A DNA stretch of 64,000 bases from Flavobacterium sp. YO12 (GTDB taxonomy: Bacteria > Bacteroidota > Bacteroidia > Flavobacteriales > Flavobacteriaceae): the NCBI RefSeq assembly GCF_004119495.1, contig NZ_NRQU01000012.1, positions 25,186 to 89,185 of the forward strand. The letters are read 5' to 3'. Of this stretch, positions 17,302-25,145 are shown piece after piece. The position numbers were made by a program, and so were the translations under genes. The notes under the pieces were generated by a model. That model searched no databases and had not been told where the DNA came from. It worked only from the letters and a program-made list of their open reading frames with translations. Position 1 is the stretch's first letter. Every line of letters starts with the position of its first letter.

Positions 17302-18045
17302 TTATTGAAATTTCAAATATTTACTGACTTTATCATAAGGGAATAAAATCTTTTTTGGACCATCGGCATAAGATGCGGCTTCGTATGAATTATAGTAAAG
17401 AAGCAAGCCTTTGTCTGTATAGAAAATGTTCTGAGGCAAATGAAATTTATCGTTTTCAAACATTAATCCTGTTGCGTTTATATTTGATTTTTGCGGAATG
17501 TTATATTGAGTTCTGAATTCCTTTTCGGCGAAAGCCAGAAATGCTGCTTCATTTTTAAAAAGCTGATTGTTAAAAATGGTTTTGCCCGTTTTTAAATTAA
17601 AAAGTAAAGATCGAAATCCTTGATAACCATGTGCGCCTCCAGTAAAAGTATAATGGTCTATTTTAATGTTTAAAATTTGATCTGATTCAAATTCTATATT
17701 TCCAGTTATTTTTCCTTCCCAGCCAAAAGTGTCGTTTGGGAATTTTTGATGCATTTCTTCATAGGATGTAATAAAAGATTTAGACAATGATTTATAGTCA
17801 TTCACTTTTATAGAGTCTTCTCCAAAATAAATGATTTCTTTTACCACCGCAAAAACTTTTTTGTTGATGCTATCAGCTGCAAGCGAACTATTTTTTGCTA
17901 TCGGAATATCGATGCTGATTTTTGGGCAGTCATTTTTGCACGGAATAGTTGATTTTTCTTCAAACGTTTCATTTTCAAATGAAAGTCCTTTATTGCAGCT
18001 TATAAAAATCAAACACAAAAAGATTAAAAAAGAACAATGTTTCAT
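17302..18045 (-). CDS. Lipoprotein with DUF4163 and DUF3298 domains
   Basis: The 247-residue product has a lipoprotein signal peptide with Cys17 (FISC). A DUF4163-type region spans about residues 40-135 (CPKISIDIPIAKN). A DUF3298-type region follows at about 145-240 and includes the marker FTGGAHGYQG. This pair is the extracytoplasmic half of RsiV-like proteins, which in Firmicutes bind lysozyme. Here there is no membrane anti-sigma part and no adjacent sigma factor, so it is a stand-alone lipoprotein of unknown role. A -7 element lies upstream on the minus strand. Confidence 0.85.
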   Translation of the reverse strand: MKHCSFLIFLCLIFISCNKGLSFENETFEEKSTIPCKNDCPKISIDIPIAKNSSLAADSINKKVFAVVKEIIYFGEDSIKVNDYKSLSKSFITSYEEMHQKFPNDTFGWEGKITGNIEFESDQILNIKIDHYTFTGGAHGYQGFRSLLFNLKTGKTIFNNQLFKNEAAFLAFAEKEFRTQYNIPQKSNINATGLMFENDKFHLPQNIFYTDKGLLLYYNSYEAASYADGPKKILFPYDKVSKYLKFQ

Positions 18046-18067
18046 ATCAATAAGTGTTAATTAAATA

Positions 18068-18075
18068 CAAAGGTA
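18068..18075 (-). promoter_or_regulatory. Candidate -7 element of the lipoprotein gene
   Basis: The minus strand reads TACCTTTG, matching TAnnTTTG, 23 bases before the ATG at 18045. It is divergent from the metB element at 18109. No -33 motif is evident. Confidence 0.45.
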
Positions 18076-18108
18076 AGAAGTTGTGTCACGATAAAATAAA
18101 TTAAACGG

Positions 18109-18116
18109 TAAATTTG
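18109..18116 (+). promoter_or_regulatory. Candidate -7 element of metB
   Basis: TAAATTTG matches TAnnTTTG and lies 34 bases before the ATG at 18150. The nearest TTG is 25 bases upstream, longer than usual. Confidence 0.45.
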
Positions 18117-18149
18117 TGCTGTAAATAAAGATCTAAAATTTATAACGAT

Positions 18150-19292
18150 ATGAAATTCAATACTAAGGTAATACACGGTGGTCAGCATCATGATCCAAGT
18201 ACGGGAGCTGTTATGCCTCCGGTGTATCAAACTTCAACTTTTATTCAAACAAGCCCAGGAAAACCTTTGGCTGATTACGAATATAGCCGAGCGTCAAACC
18301 CAACTCGAAGCGCTTTAGAAAATGCATTAGCAAGTATTGAAAACGGTACTCGCGGATTAGCTTTTTCATCAGGTTTAGCAGCGACAGATTGTATTTTAAG
18401 ATCGTTTAAAGCGGGAGATGAAATTATAGCAATGGATGATTTATATGGAGGAACATACAGGATGTTTTCTCGTATTTATAAAGATTCTGGAATTAAATTT
18501 CATTTTGTAGATATGACAGATATTGAAAAATTGAAGTCATTAATTAATGAAAACACAAAACTGGTTTGGGTAGAAACACCTACAAATCCGTTGATGAAAT
18601 TGGCAGATATTGAGGAAGTAGCCAAAATCACAAAAGAGAATAAAATTTTGTTTGCTGTAGATAATACTTTTGCAACGCCTTATCTGCAAAAACCTCTTGA
18701 TTTAGGAGCGGATATCGTTATGCATTCTGCTACAAAATATTTAGGCGGACATTCTGATGTTATTGCCGGCGCTTTAATTGTAAAAGATGAGGCTTTGGGA
18801 GATCAATTGCATTTTCAACAATTTGCAACTGGTGCTACACTTGGACCAATGGATAGTTTTTTAGTTTTAAGAGGAATTAAAACACTTTCATTAAGAGTGC
18901 AGAGACATTGTGAAAATGGAGAAAAAGTGGTGGAGTTTTTAAGCAATCATCCAAAAATTGATACTGTTTATTATCCGGGATTAAAAAGCCATCCGTTTCA
19001 CGAAATCGCTAAGAAACAAATGAAGGCTTTTGGCGGAATGGTTTCTTTTACTTTTAAATCAGGTAAAAAAGAAGATTCTATTGCATTTCTAGAAAAATTA
19101 AAAGTTTTCACTCTTGCAGAATCTTTGGGAGGAGTAGAGTCTTTGGCGAATCATCCAGCTTTAATGACACACGCTTCTATTCCAGCTGATAAAAGAGCCG
19201 AAGTTGGTATTACAGATGATTTAGTTCGATTAAGTGTAGGTATTGAAGATGCCGAAGATTTAATTGCCGATCTAGAACAAGCTTTAGCATAA
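18150..19292 (+). CDS. metB: Cystathionine gamma-synthase family PLP enzyme
   Basis: The 380-residue protein belongs to the Cys/Met metabolism PLP family (fold type I). Lys196 in SATKYLGGHSDV is the Schiff-base lysine. Other family marks are YSRASNPTR near residue 45, SSGLAA near 73, and VDNTFATPYLQ with the PLP-binding Asp171. The sequence best fits cystathionine gamma-synthase or gamma-lyase; family members with gamma-synthase and gamma-lyase activity cannot be separated by eye. It is a single-gene unit with a -7 element upstream and a hairpin terminator downstream. Confidence 0.88.
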   Translation: MKFNTKVIHGGQHHDPSTGAVMPPVYQTSTFIQTSPGKPLADYEYSRASNPTRSALENALASIENGTRGLAFSSGLAATDCILRSFKAGDEIIAMDDLYGGTYRMFSRIYKDSGIKFHFVDMTDIEKLKSLINENTKLVWVETPTNPLMKLADIEEVAKITKENKILFAVDNTFATPYLQKPLDLGADIVMHSATKYLGGHSDVIAGALIVKDEALGDQLHFQQFATGATLGPMDSFLVLRGIKTLSLRVQRHCENGEKVVEFLSNHPKIDTVYYPGLKSHPFHEIAKKQMKAFGGMVSFTFKSGKKEDSIAFLEKLKVFTLAESLGGVESLANHPALMTHASIPADKRAEVGITDDLVRLSVGIEDAEDLIADLEQALA

Positions 19293-19310
19293 AGGTTAAA
19301 TCTTCAAATA

Positions 19311-19352
19311 AAAAATCCCAAAATAATTAAGATTGGAATTTGGGATTTTTTT
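19311..19352. terminator. Bidirectional terminator between metB and the outer-membrane gene
   Basis: The arms aaaaatcccaaa and tttgggattttt are complementary and flanked by A-rich and T-rich runs. The element lies between two convergent genes and can serve both. Confidence 0.7.
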
Positions 19353-19365
19353 TATTCCTGTTTTT

Positions 19366-20172
19366 TTAGAAATCCAGATAATAAATGTATCCTGCATTAA
19401 ACCAGACTTGCCAATCGTTTGATTTGTTTTCTTTGTAAATGTCTTTGTTTGGATTTAAACCATCGACCCAGTCAGAATTAAAGGCTTGAAAACGTGCTTC
19501 AAGCATTAAATCGCTCATTCTGGTTAATTTGTAATGAATGCCTGCAGCAGCAGTTGCTGATAAGACTAAATTACTTTCGCTTGAATAGCCATGTTCACGA
19601 CCATCAGAAGGAGTTAAGTATTTTAAGGGTGTAGTTTCAATAGTTCCTAATTCGCCGAAACCAGATTTTGTTTTGGTTGAGTAATAGCTGACAAGAAAAC
19701 CTAAACTTACATAAGGGCTTAAACTTCCAGGACTATTTTCGTAATCGTGAACTTTCATAAAAGGAGAAAACTCTAATTGCGGTCCAAGATTAATCGTGCT
19801 TGTACTTCCGCTCATGGCTTTAAGTCTTTGGACTCCTAATGTTGGAGGATTTTTACTAACCCATTTGCCAAAATGATGAAGATTGGTTTTAGTGAATGAA
19901 AACTCAGTGCGCACTTTGAAGTGTTCTGAAAAAAAATGCTCTTTGTTATTATTTGATGAAAAGTTGAGAAAGTGAATGATTCCTACGCCAAAACCTGTAT
20001 TACCAGCGTTTGTGTCAAAGTTGTTTCGCTCACCATAATCTGATTGAAAAGTTACGGGGCCAAACATAATTCCTATTTCATGTGCAAGAGATGACTGCGC
20101 ATTTATTGTTGAAATTCCAAACAAGGCGAAAATAATGAAATATAGGCGTTTACACATTTTTAAGGCTTTCAA
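19366..20172 (-). CDS. Outer-membrane beta-barrel-like protein next to gdhA (THC0290_0291-like)
   Basis: The 268-residue product has a signal peptide (LYFIIFALFGISTINAQ). Alternating beta strands rich in Gly, Tyr and Phe follow, and the protein ends in an aromatic residue (WFNAGYIYYLDF), as outer-membrane barrels do. In Flavobacteriaceae I recall a family called THC0290_0291, sometimes misnamed glutamate dehydrogenase because of its neighbour. This gene fits that family, but the link is from memory. The start could be the internal ATG at about 20157, which gives a shorter signal peptide. Confidence 0.72.
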   Translation of the reverse strand: MKALKMCKRLYFIIFALFGISTINAQSSLAHEIGIMFGPVTFQSDYGERNNFDTNAGNTGFGVGIIHFLNFSSNNNKEHFFSEHFKVRTEFSFTKTNLHHFGKWVSKNPPTLGVQRLKAMSGSTSTINLGPQLEFSPFMKVHDYENSPGSLSPYVSLGFLVSYYSTKTKSGFGELGTIETTPLKYLTPSDGREHGYSSESNLVLSATAAAGIHYKLTRMSDLMLEARFQAFNSDWVDGLNPNKDIYKENKSNDWQVWFNAGYIYYLDF

Positions 20173-20481
20173 ATATTGGGTAAATATATAAAAAACGTGA
20201 TCTATTCAAAATATTATGATCTTCTATTAGAAAATTGGTAACAAAACACTTAATTTTCTAACTTTAAGTACTGCAATTGGATGTAAATTCGAAAGGGAAA
20301 AATTGTATTTGATTGTTTGTTTAGAAATAACACAATTCTTCTTCAAAAACGAAAAAAATAACAATGCATGATCATTTTGATGTATCTTTGTCAGTTGTAA
20401 CGAAAACGTTTTCTTAAAACGTATTTTCTTATTTTAAAGGGTTAAAAGTTAAACTATTATTTGAATAATTTATTTAAAAAA
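20173..20481. other. Intergenic region with the gdhA promoter
   Basis: This AT-rich 309-base gap lies between the divergent outer-membrane gene and gdhA. I see no coding sequence. It holds a -7-like element for gdhA at 20383-20390 and an untranslated leader of about 85 bases. Confidence 0.6.
20383..20390 (+). promoter_or_regulatory. gdhA: Candidate -7 element of gdhA
   Basis: TATCTTTG matches TAnnTTTG exactly. Transcription would start near 20397, leaving a leader of about 85 bases. No good -33 TTTG is visible. Confidence 0.45.
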
Positions 20482-21825
20482 ATGGAACAAAAAATAAATG
20501 AATTTATGGCTCAAGTTGAGTCAAAAAATCCAAATGAGCCAGAATTTCTTCAAGCGGTTAGAGAATTTGCAGAAACCGTAATCCCATTTATCGCAGAACG
20601 CAAGAAGTATGACGGAAAAAATTTACTTCTTAGAATTGCTGAGCCGGAAAGATCTATAATTTTTAGAGTTCCGTGGGTTGACGACAAAGGAGAAATAATT
20701 GTAAATAGAGGTTTTAGAATTCAAATGAATTCTGCAATTGGACCTTACAAAGGAGGAATTAGATTTCATCACACAGTAAACTTATCTGTTTTGAAATTCT
20801 TGGCCTTCGAACAGGTTTTTAAAAATAGTTTGACAACACTGCCAATGGGTGGTGGAAAAGGAGGTTCTGATTTTGATCCTGAAGGAAAATCTGATGGAGA
20901 GATCATGCGTTTCTGTCAATCATTTATGACTGAGTTATGCCGTCATATTGGTCCAGACTTAGATGTCCCTGCTGGTGATATTGGTGTTGGAGCAAGAGAA
21001 ATTGGTTACCTTTTTGGTCAATACAAAAGAATTAGAAATGAGTTTACTGGAGTTTTAACTGGAAAAGGAATTGCTTACGGTGGTTCTTTGATTAGACCAG
21101 AAGCTACAGGTTATGGAGTTGTTTACTTTACAGATCAGATGCTTAGAACTATTGGGCATGATATTAAAGGTAAAAGAGTTGCTATTTCTGGATTTGGAAA
21201 CGTAGCTTGGGGAGTTGCCTTAAAAATAAACGAATTAGGAGGTAAACTAGTTACTATTTCTGGTCCTGATGGTTATATTTATGATGAAGAAGGAATCTCT
21301 GGAGAGAAAATCGATCATATGGTCGAAATGAGAGCAAGTGGAGATAATAGAGCCGAAAGATATTTAGAGAAATATCCAAATGCTGTTTTCCATAAAGGAA
21401 AAAGCCCTTGGGAAGTAAAAGTGGATATCGCTATTCCTTGTGCTACTCAAAATGAATTGAATGGAGAAGATGCTCAGAAACTTATCGATAACGGTGTTTT
21501 ATGTGTAACTGAAGCGGCAAACATGCCTTCGACTTTAGATGCTATTAAATTGTTCTTAGATAATAAAGTACTTTTTGCTCCAGGAAAAGCAGCGAATGCT
21601 GGTGGAGTTGCAGCGTCTGGATTAGAAATGACACAAAACTCAATTCGTTTGAACTGGACAAGTGAAGAAGTAGATTTGAGATTGAAAGATATCATGGTTG
21701 GAATTCACAACCAATGTAAAAAATACGGTGCAGAAGAAGATGGTTATGTAAACTATGTAAAAGGAGCTAACATTGCCGGATTTGTTAAAGTTGCCGATGC
21801 TATGCTTGCTCAAGGTGTAGTGTAA
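20482..21825 (+). CDS. gdhA: NADP-type glutamate dehydrogenase
   Basis: The 447-residue enzyme makes glutamate from 2-oxoglutarate and ammonium with NADPH. The active-site segment PMGGGKGGSDFDP has the catalytic Lys126. The Rossmann motif SGFGNVAWG lies near residue 235. I chose the ATG at 20482, which gives the same length as the E. coli hexameric GdhA, over an in-frame TTG at 20461. It has a -7 element and a strong terminator, so it appears monocistronic. Length and similarity to the small hexameric class favour the biosynthetic NADP form. Confidence 0.95.
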   Translation: MEQKINEFMAQVESKNPNEPEFLQAVREFAETVIPFIAERKKYDGKNLLLRIAEPERSIIFRVPWVDDKGEIIVNRGFRIQMNSAIGPYKGGIRFHHTVNLSVLKFLAFEQVFKNSLTTLPMGGGKGGSDFDPEGKSDGEIMRFCQSFMTELCRHIGPDLDVPAGDIGVGAREIGYLFGQYKRIRNEFTGVLTGKGIAYGGSLIRPEATGYGVVYFTDQMLRTIGHDIKGKRVAISGFGNVAWGVALKINELGGKLVTISGPDGYIYDEEGISGEKIDHMVEMRASGDNRAERYLEKYPNAVFHKGKSPWEVKVDIAIPCATQNELNGEDAQKLIDNGVLCVTEAANMPSTLDAIKLFLDNKVLFAPGKAANAGGVAASGLEMTQNSIRLNWTSEEVDLRLKDIMVGIHNQCKKYGAEEDGYVNYVKGANIAGFVKVADAMLAQGVV

Positions 21826-21840
21826 GATTAATTACAATTG

Positions 21841-21888
21841 AAAAATGCTCTCATTTGTCTTTCAGGATGAATCGAGAGCATTTTTTTT
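21841..21888 (+). terminator. Rho-independent terminator of gdhA
   Basis: The arms aaaaatgctctc and gagagcattttt pair across a 21-base loop and are followed by a run of eight T. It starts 16 bases after the gdhA stop. Confidence 0.85.
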
Positions 21889-21923
21889 GTGCAGTAACAA
21901 AAATTAAATGTACTTGTTTATAG

Positions 21924-21931
21924 TATATTTG
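21924..21931 (+). promoter_or_regulatory. Candidate -7 element of the porZ-like gene
   Basis: TATATTTG matches TAnnTTTG and lies 21 bases before the ATG at 21952. It follows directly after the gdhA terminator. No -33 motif is seen at the usual distance. Confidence 0.45.
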
Positions 21932-21951
21932 TCTATCTGAATATAGTAATA

Positions 21952-24234
21952 ATGACAAGAAAGGCGCTTTGTATTTTGTTTTTGACTTTGTTTCAATTTG
22001 GTTTTGCGCAAAGTCAATTGTCATGGCAGGGTTATTTTTCCTTCAATGAAATTAAAGATATTTCAGAGTCTTCAAATACAGTTTTTGCCGCATCAGAAAA
22101 TGCATTGTTTTTTAAAAACACCGCTTCAAATGTATTGAAGACGAAAACAACCGTAGATGGTCTTTCTGGGCAAACAATTTCTGCGGTTTATTATAGTGAA
22201 GCTTTTAAAAAAACAATCATTGGTTACGAAAATGGTTTAATGCTTATTATTAATGAAACTGACGGAAGTATAACCAAGAAAGTCGATATTATAAACAAAC
22301 AGCTTCCTTCAAATCTAAAAAAAATCAATCATATAATGGAGCATAACGGATTGCTCTATGTTGCGTGCGATTTTGGAATTGTACAGTTCAATTTGGCGAC
22401 ATTGCAGTTTGGAGATACTTATTTTATAGGAGACAATGGTGCTGAAATAAGCGTAAAGCAAACTACTTTTTTTAACGGTTTTATTTTTGCTGCCACTTCC
22501 TCAGGAATTAGAAAAGCAGATGCAGCAAGTGCTAATTTAAATGATTTTAATCAATGGACTGTTGTGAATACCGGCGATTGGTCAAGTGTTGAAGCTTTAG
22601 ATTTAGAGCTGATAGCAATTAACGCTTCGGGTTATATTCATCGCTATAATTCGATTAGTTTTATTGGTTTTTTACAACTTCCTCAGTCTTCTTCTGATAT
22701 GCGCGCAGTAAACCAAAATTTATTTATTACAATCCCTAACACAGTATATGTTTATAATAATCAGATGATTTTAAGTCGTCAGATTTCAAATGCTCAGGTT
22801 TTAGATAGTAGTTTGGTTTTTACATGTGCTACAGCAGTTGGAGATTTATTATATATTGGAACAAAAGATAAAGGATTGATGACTTCTTCGCTTAGTAGTG
22901 CTGGAGTTTTTATAAACAGTACTCCGGCAGGACCTTTTAGAAATAATATTTTTTCATTAGATGTTACGCCAAATGTACTTTGGGCAGTTTATGGAGATTA
23001 TGATACTTATTACAATCCGTACGATTTAGATAGTTACGGAATTAGTAAATACGCATCTTCTAACTGGCTGAATATTCCGTATTCTCAAGTATATGATGCA
23101 AAATCTATAACAAGAATTATTGTAAATCCTAAAAATGAAAAACAAGTTTATGCAAGTTCTTTTTTCTCGGGTTTGCTTCGGGTAGAAGATGATGTTCCTA
23201 ATTTTTTATATAACGAAAAAAACAGCGGCCTGGAAAGTATAACTTATGAAGGGCCAAATTATAAAGATGTTCGTATAAATGGAACTGCATTTGATAAAAC
23301 CGGAAACCTCTGGATAACAAACAGCAGGATTAAAAATGGACTGAAAGTTTTGAAAGCCAACGGTCAATGGCAGAGTTACGCAACCAGCTCAATTTTGAAT
23401 AATGCCGAAACAACCAGTTATGCTAATATTGTTATTGATAGAAATAATACCAAATGGATTTCGACAAGTAACGAAGGTGTGATTGCTTTCAATGAGAGTA
23501 CAAATGCATTCAAGAAAATGACATTTGGTGTTGATGCAGGAAATTTGCCGTCTGCAGATGTGAGATCTGTGATAATAGATACTAAAAATCAACTTTGGAT
23601 AGGAACTACAAAAGGATTAAGAGTTTTGTCGAACGTGGGAAGTTTTCAATCTGATAGTCAGTTAAAGGCAAATCCGATTATTATCATGGAGGATAATTTG
23701 GCTCAGGAACTAATGTATGAACAGTTTATTACTTCTATAGCAGTAGATGGATCAAATAATAAATGGATTGGAACGGCTGATTCTGGAGTTTTTATGGTTT
23801 CGCCTAACGGGCAGGAAACAAAATATCATTTTACTATTAATAATTCGCCAATGCCAAGTAATATGGTGAATGATATTAAGATTAATAGCGTAACCGGAGA
23901 AGTTTTTATAGCGACAAACAAAGGAATGATTTCATTTAAAGGAGTTGCAACTGGAGCTAATGATGATTTGAGTAATGTTTATGTGTATCCAAATCCAGTT
24001 CGTCCAACCTATTCAGGAACCATAAAAGTGGCTGGATTGTTAGATAAAGCCAATGTTAAAATTACTGATATTGAAGGGAATCTTGTTTTCGAAACCACTT
24101 CAGAAGGCGGTACAATAGAATGGGATACAACTGCTTTTGGTAAATATAAAGTAGCCTCTGGTGTGTATATGGTTTTTATCTCGGCGCAAGACGGAGGAGA
24201 AACAAAAGTTAAAAAAGTGATGATAATTAGATAA
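21952..24234 (+). CDS. porZ: PorZ-like type IX secretion protein
   Basis: The 760-residue product has a signal peptide ending FGFAQ. A long region of beta-propeller blades follows (about 30-670), with repeated phrases such as NTKWISTSNEGVIAFN and NQLWIGTTKGLRVL. The C-terminal type A sorting domain (about 675-760) starts at VYVYPNPVRP and ends KVKKVMIIR. Two propellers plus a sorting domain is the PorZ layout. PorZ sits on the cell surface in the type IX attachment complex and delivers the lipopolysaccharide anchor. Some unrelated two-component propeller proteins look similar, so the name is likely but not proven. recO follows after 67 bases. Confidence 0.75.
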   Translation: MTRKALCILFLTLFQFGFAQSQLSWQGYFSFNEIKDISESSNTVFAASENALFFKNTASNVLKTKTTVDGLSGQTISAVYYSEAFKKTIIGYENGLMLIINETDGSITKKVDIINKQLPSNLKKINHIMEHNGLLYVACDFGIVQFNLATLQFGDTYFIGDNGAEISVKQTTFFNGFIFAATSSGIRKADAASANLNDFNQWTVVNTGDWSSVEALDLELIAINASGYIHRYNSISFIGFLQLPQSSSDMRAVNQNLFITIPNTVYVYNNQMILSRQISNAQVLDSSLVFTCATAVGDLLYIGTKDKGLMTSSLSSAGVFINSTPAGPFRNNIFSLDVTPNVLWAVYGDYDTYYNPYDLDSYGISKYASSNWLNIPYSQVYDAKSITRIIVNPKNEKQVYASSFFSGLLRVEDDVPNFLYNEKNSGLESITYEGPNYKDVRINGTAFDKTGNLWITNSRIKNGLKVLKANGQWQSYATSSILNNAETTSYANIVIDRNNTKWISTSNEGVIAFNESTNAFKKMTFGVDAGNLPSADVRSVIIDTKNQLWIGTTKGLRVLSNVGSFQSDSQLKANPIIIMEDNLAQELMYEQFITSIAVDGSNNKWIGTADSGVFMVSPNGQETKYHFTINNSPMPSNMVNDIKINSVTGEVFIATNKGMISFKGVATGANDDLSNVYVYPNPVRPTYSGTIKVAGLLDKANVKITDIEGNLVFETTSEGGTIEWDTTAFGKYKVASGVYMVFISAQDGGETKVKKVMIIR

Positions 24235-24301
24235 TGTGAAAATTGAGATAATTAGATAATTGCTAAATAACTAAGAAGTCTCATAATCTAAAAATATAAA
24301 A

Positions 24302-25015
24302 GTGCTCGTTAAAACAAAAGCCATAGTAATCTCCTCTTTAAAATTTCAGGAAAAAAGCCTGATCGTAAAATGCTTTACGCTTTCAAGCGGCTTGAAGTCT
24401 TATTTTGTGCGTGATGCATTTTCCAGTCGAAAAGCGAGTCAGAAAATTGCTTATTTTCAACCGTTGTCGATTTTAGAGATTGAAGCCGTACATAAAAACA
24501 AAGGCACTTTAGAAAATTTTAAAGAAATAAAAACCGCAGTTCCTTTTCAAAGTATTCATACCGATCTTGTAAAAAGCACTATGGTAATGTTTCTTTCGGA
24601 AATGCTTCATTATTCTATTCAAGAAGAAGAAAAAAACGAATCGCTTTTTGTGTTTTTAGAAACCGCATTGACTTGGCTGGATCATCATGAAGAAATTTCA
24701 AATTTTCATTTAATTTTACTTTTAGAAATTACAAAATATCTCGGCTTTTATCCAGATGTTTCGGAAATTGATCTGCCTCATTTTGAGATGAATGATGGCG
24801 TTTTTACACTTTTTTCAGGCGGAAATACACTTTCTGAGCACGAAACCAATTTGCTTAGAAAATTACTCGATTTAAAATTTGATAACGATCAAAAAGTTTT
24901 TCATGTTGTAGAAAGACAAATGCTGCTAAAAATTATTATTGATTACTATAGTTTTCATTTAGACGGATTCAAAAAGCCGAAATCTTTAGAGATTTTAAAA
25001 GAAATTTTCTCTTAA
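24302..25015 (+). CDS. recO: DNA repair protein RecO
   Basis: The 237-residue protein has the RecO N-terminal OB-fold (KTKAIVISSLKFQEKSLIVK) at about residues 4-80 and a helical C-terminal domain. RecO helps load RecA onto SSB-coated single-stranded DNA. The start is GTG at 24302; no ATG lies nearby. The zinc-binding cysteines found in many RecO proteins are absent from the C-terminal half, as in other Bacteroidota. A terminator follows directly. Confidence 0.9.
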   Translation: MLVKTKAIVISSLKFQEKSLIVKCFTLSSGLKSYFVRDAFSSRKASQKIAYFQPLSILEIEAVHKNKGTLENFKEIKTAVPFQSIHTDLVKSTMVMFLSEMLHYSIQEEEKNESLFVFLETALTWLDHHEEISNFHLILLLEITKYLGFYPDVSEIDLPHFEMNDGVFTLFSGGNTLSEHETNLLRKLLDLKFDNDQKVFHVVERQMLLKIIIDYYSFHLDGFKKPKSLEILKEIFS

Positions 25016-25017
25016 AT

Positions 25018-25040
25018 CAGCCAAAAGGCTGTTTTTTTTT
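25018..25040 (+). terminator. Rho-independent terminator of recO
   Basis: A compact stem, cagcc-aaaa-ggctg, is followed by nine T. It begins two bases after the recO stop. Confidence 0.88.
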
Positions 25041-25113
25041 GCGGAATCCACGTGAAATTACCTGTTATTGGTCTTTTTTCCGTCATCTTTTCTCTATTTC
25101 CCTCAAAATTCCT

Positions 25114-25121
25114 TACTTTCG
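25114..25121 (+). promoter_or_regulatory. ileS: Candidate -7 element of ileS
   Basis: TACTTTCG differs from TAnnTTTG by one base and is followed by CACC. It is 25 bases before the ATG at 25146 and after the recO terminator. Confidence 0.4.
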
Positions 25122-25145
25122 CACCTCGTTTAAGAAAAGGATAAA

